Part shown: in pieces, positions 4,768-5,882 of the stretch
Layout of the letters: every line of letters begins with the position of its first letter
How positions within the stretch are numbered: position 1 is the stretch's first letter
NCBI GenBank assembly: GCA_024275215.1
Contig: JAJRZO010000144.1
Location: forward strand, 1 to 5,882
Direction of reading: 5' to 3'
DNA from: Candidatus Zixiibacteriota bacterium
GTDB lineage: Bacteria; Zixibacteria; MSB-5A5; JAABVY01; JAHJOQ01
Length of the DNA: 5,882 nt
Made by a program: the position numbers and the translations under genes
Notes under the pieces: model-generated
Told to the model about the DNA's origin: nothing
Seen by the model: the letters and a program-made list of their open reading frames with translations, nothing else
Databases searched by the model: none

Positions 4768-5882
4768 TTATCCTTGATGTAAATCCAGCAGTGTTCGTAT
4801 TCTCGGATGATTGCGAAGTGGCGCCCATCGTGGATGAAGTCTGATCTCGGCAACTGACAGTGGTGATGGCATTGATAGTAATCGCTCGACCAGGTCAGCC
4901 GCCAGCTCATAATTACCCACCCAGACATTCACGAGACAGAGATCACGCAGCAAGTCACCGCCTTTGTAAGCGTCAGTCGAAACAGGCAGTTCGTTAGTTG
5001 CTTCTCTCGCAAATCCAATAGCATCATTCTTTTCACCGAATCCTGCCATTGCCAAAGCAAGCGCCATCTTGGTCTCTGCTTGTTCCTCACCAGTATGCTC
5101 AAGCAGAAGTTCAGCCTCGTAACAAATGCGAGCGGAATCATAGTAGATTCGGCTGCTGTCCCGATTGCCGGAGTAAAGATAGACCCTGCCGAAGTGGGAA
5201 TAGTATGCCCCGCTGTCGGCAGCAGTTTCCAGTTCTTCGATATGTCTCTGTTCTTTTTTTAGTGCTGCTTCGAAATCTCCGAATGTCACATCGAGTTGCC
5301 ATAGTTCATACCTGATGTCAAATGGATCAATATTTTCTTTGCTGTTTTCAAGCGTGATACGTGCCCGCGCAGTATCGCCCATAGAAAGCCCCTGTACCAG
5401 AGCTTTCGTCCCCCATCCCCACGCAAAATCGGGATAGAGCGACAAAAAACGATCTATTTCATTGAGAGCATCATCGAATTTCCGCATGTATGTGTCTGTT
5501 ATGATCAGATTTGTCGATTTAGACATCGAATGAGGATCGAGTGTCACAGCCCTCTGCAACAGGTCACGAGCCTCATCCCACTCGCCCTGTCGCCGTTTCA
5601 CATAGGCTACCGCACTCAGCAATTCACTGTTTCCCGGTTGGATTGCCAGCGCATGCGAAAACTCTTCAAGTGCGAGATCATAGTTCCTCTCAGCGTAATA
5701 GTAACAATAACCGAGCGCAAGATGACCGTCCGCAAGTGTGGAATCGATCATCAAGGCTCTGTTGGCGGCAACTCTTGCTTTTGCGATTCGTTCAGGTGTA
5801 CGATCTTTGCCCGACCAGTACAAGTACGAATGAACCTGAGACAAGCCGGCATAGGCGAGAGCATATTCAGGATCTCTCTCTA
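4768..5882 (-). CDS. Tetratricopeptide repeat protein, C-terminal part; 5' end beyond window edge
   Basis: The frame is open from base 5880 to the TAA at 4768-4770, giving about 370 residues; no start is needed inside the window because the coding pattern continues to the edge. The first visible residues, DPEYALAYAGL, are the middle of a TPR unit, so a TTG at 5844 is not a real start. Further units follow (DSTLADGHLALGYCYY, NYDLALEEFSHALAIQPGN, EWDEARDLLQRAVTLDPHS, FDDALNEIDRFLSLYPD), then more divergent helical repeats. The tail SPLSVAEIRLHPRWAPLRN resembles the end of TPR blocks in bacterial Ser/Thr kinases, adenylate cyclases and winged-helix or TolB-like signalling proteins, so the missing N-terminus may hold such a signalling domain; this is inference. 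TPRs mediate protein-protein contacts. The next gene lies 180 bp downstream on the same strand but has its own promoter. Confidence 0.85.
   Translation of the reverse strand, partial: ERDPEYALAYAGLSQVHSYLYWSGKDRTPERIAKARVAANRALMIDSTLADGHLALGYCYYYAERNYDLALEEFSHALAIQPGNSELLSAVAYVKRRQGEWDEARDLLQRAVTLDPHSMSKSTNLIITDTYMRKFDDALNEIDRFLSLYPDFAWGWGTKALVQGLSMGDTARARITLENSKENIDPFDIRYELWQLDVTFGDFEAALKKEQRHIEELETAADSGAYYSHFGRVYLYSGNRDSSRIYYDSARICYEAELLLEHTGEEQAETKMALALAMAGFGEKNDAIGFAREATNELPVSTDAYKGGDLLRDLCLVNVWVGNYELAADLVERLLSMPSPLSVAEIRLHPRWAPLRNHPRIRTLLDLHQG

Noticed and set aside
5842..5844. TTG as start codon of the TPR gene
   Set aside because: The in-frame residues upstream (ERDPEYALAYAG) continue the TPR pattern to the window edge.

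Overview
The window most likely comes from an uncultured Gram-negative bacterium of the FCB superphylum, with candidate Zixibacteria as the best guess. The main clue is a secreted protein ending in two dockerin-like calcium loops of the GDxDxSGxVDIDDVVxLITYIF-GPPP type. In my recollection these are very common in that lineage. A bacterial-type serine palmitoyltransferase and a TPR protein with an 'HPRWAPLRNHPR'-type tail fit the same picture. The lineage is an inference, since there is no rRNA or other marker here.

Layout. Bases 1-993 (minus) hold an almost complete extended short-chain dehydrogenase, cut only at its C-terminus. It diverges, across 48 bp, from a plus-strand pair: a serine palmitoyltransferase-like enzyme (1042-2256) and, 10 bp later, a GNAT-fold acyltransferase-like protein (2267-3409). 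Bases 3410-3684 are non-coding and rich in hairpins; the pair converges there with a minus-strand gene for a secreted dockerin-repeat protein (3685-4587). That gene has its own well-formed sigma70-like promoter and Shine-Dalgarno. Upstream of it, also on minus, is the C-terminal part of a TPR protein that enters from the right edge (4768-5882).

How the genes may work together. The oxoamine synthase, GNAT-like protein and SDR match the three enzyme types of the bacterial ceramide route known from Caulobacter (Spt, bCerS, CerR). Together they could condense serine with an acyl thioester, N-acylate the product and reduce the 3-keto group. This would be a compact sphingolipid/ceramide locus in a poorly studied phylum and is the main point of interest. 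The identity of the first enzyme rests on clear active-site motifs; the roles of the other two rest mainly on family resemblance and position. The secreted protein and the TPR protein show no visible link to this pathway.
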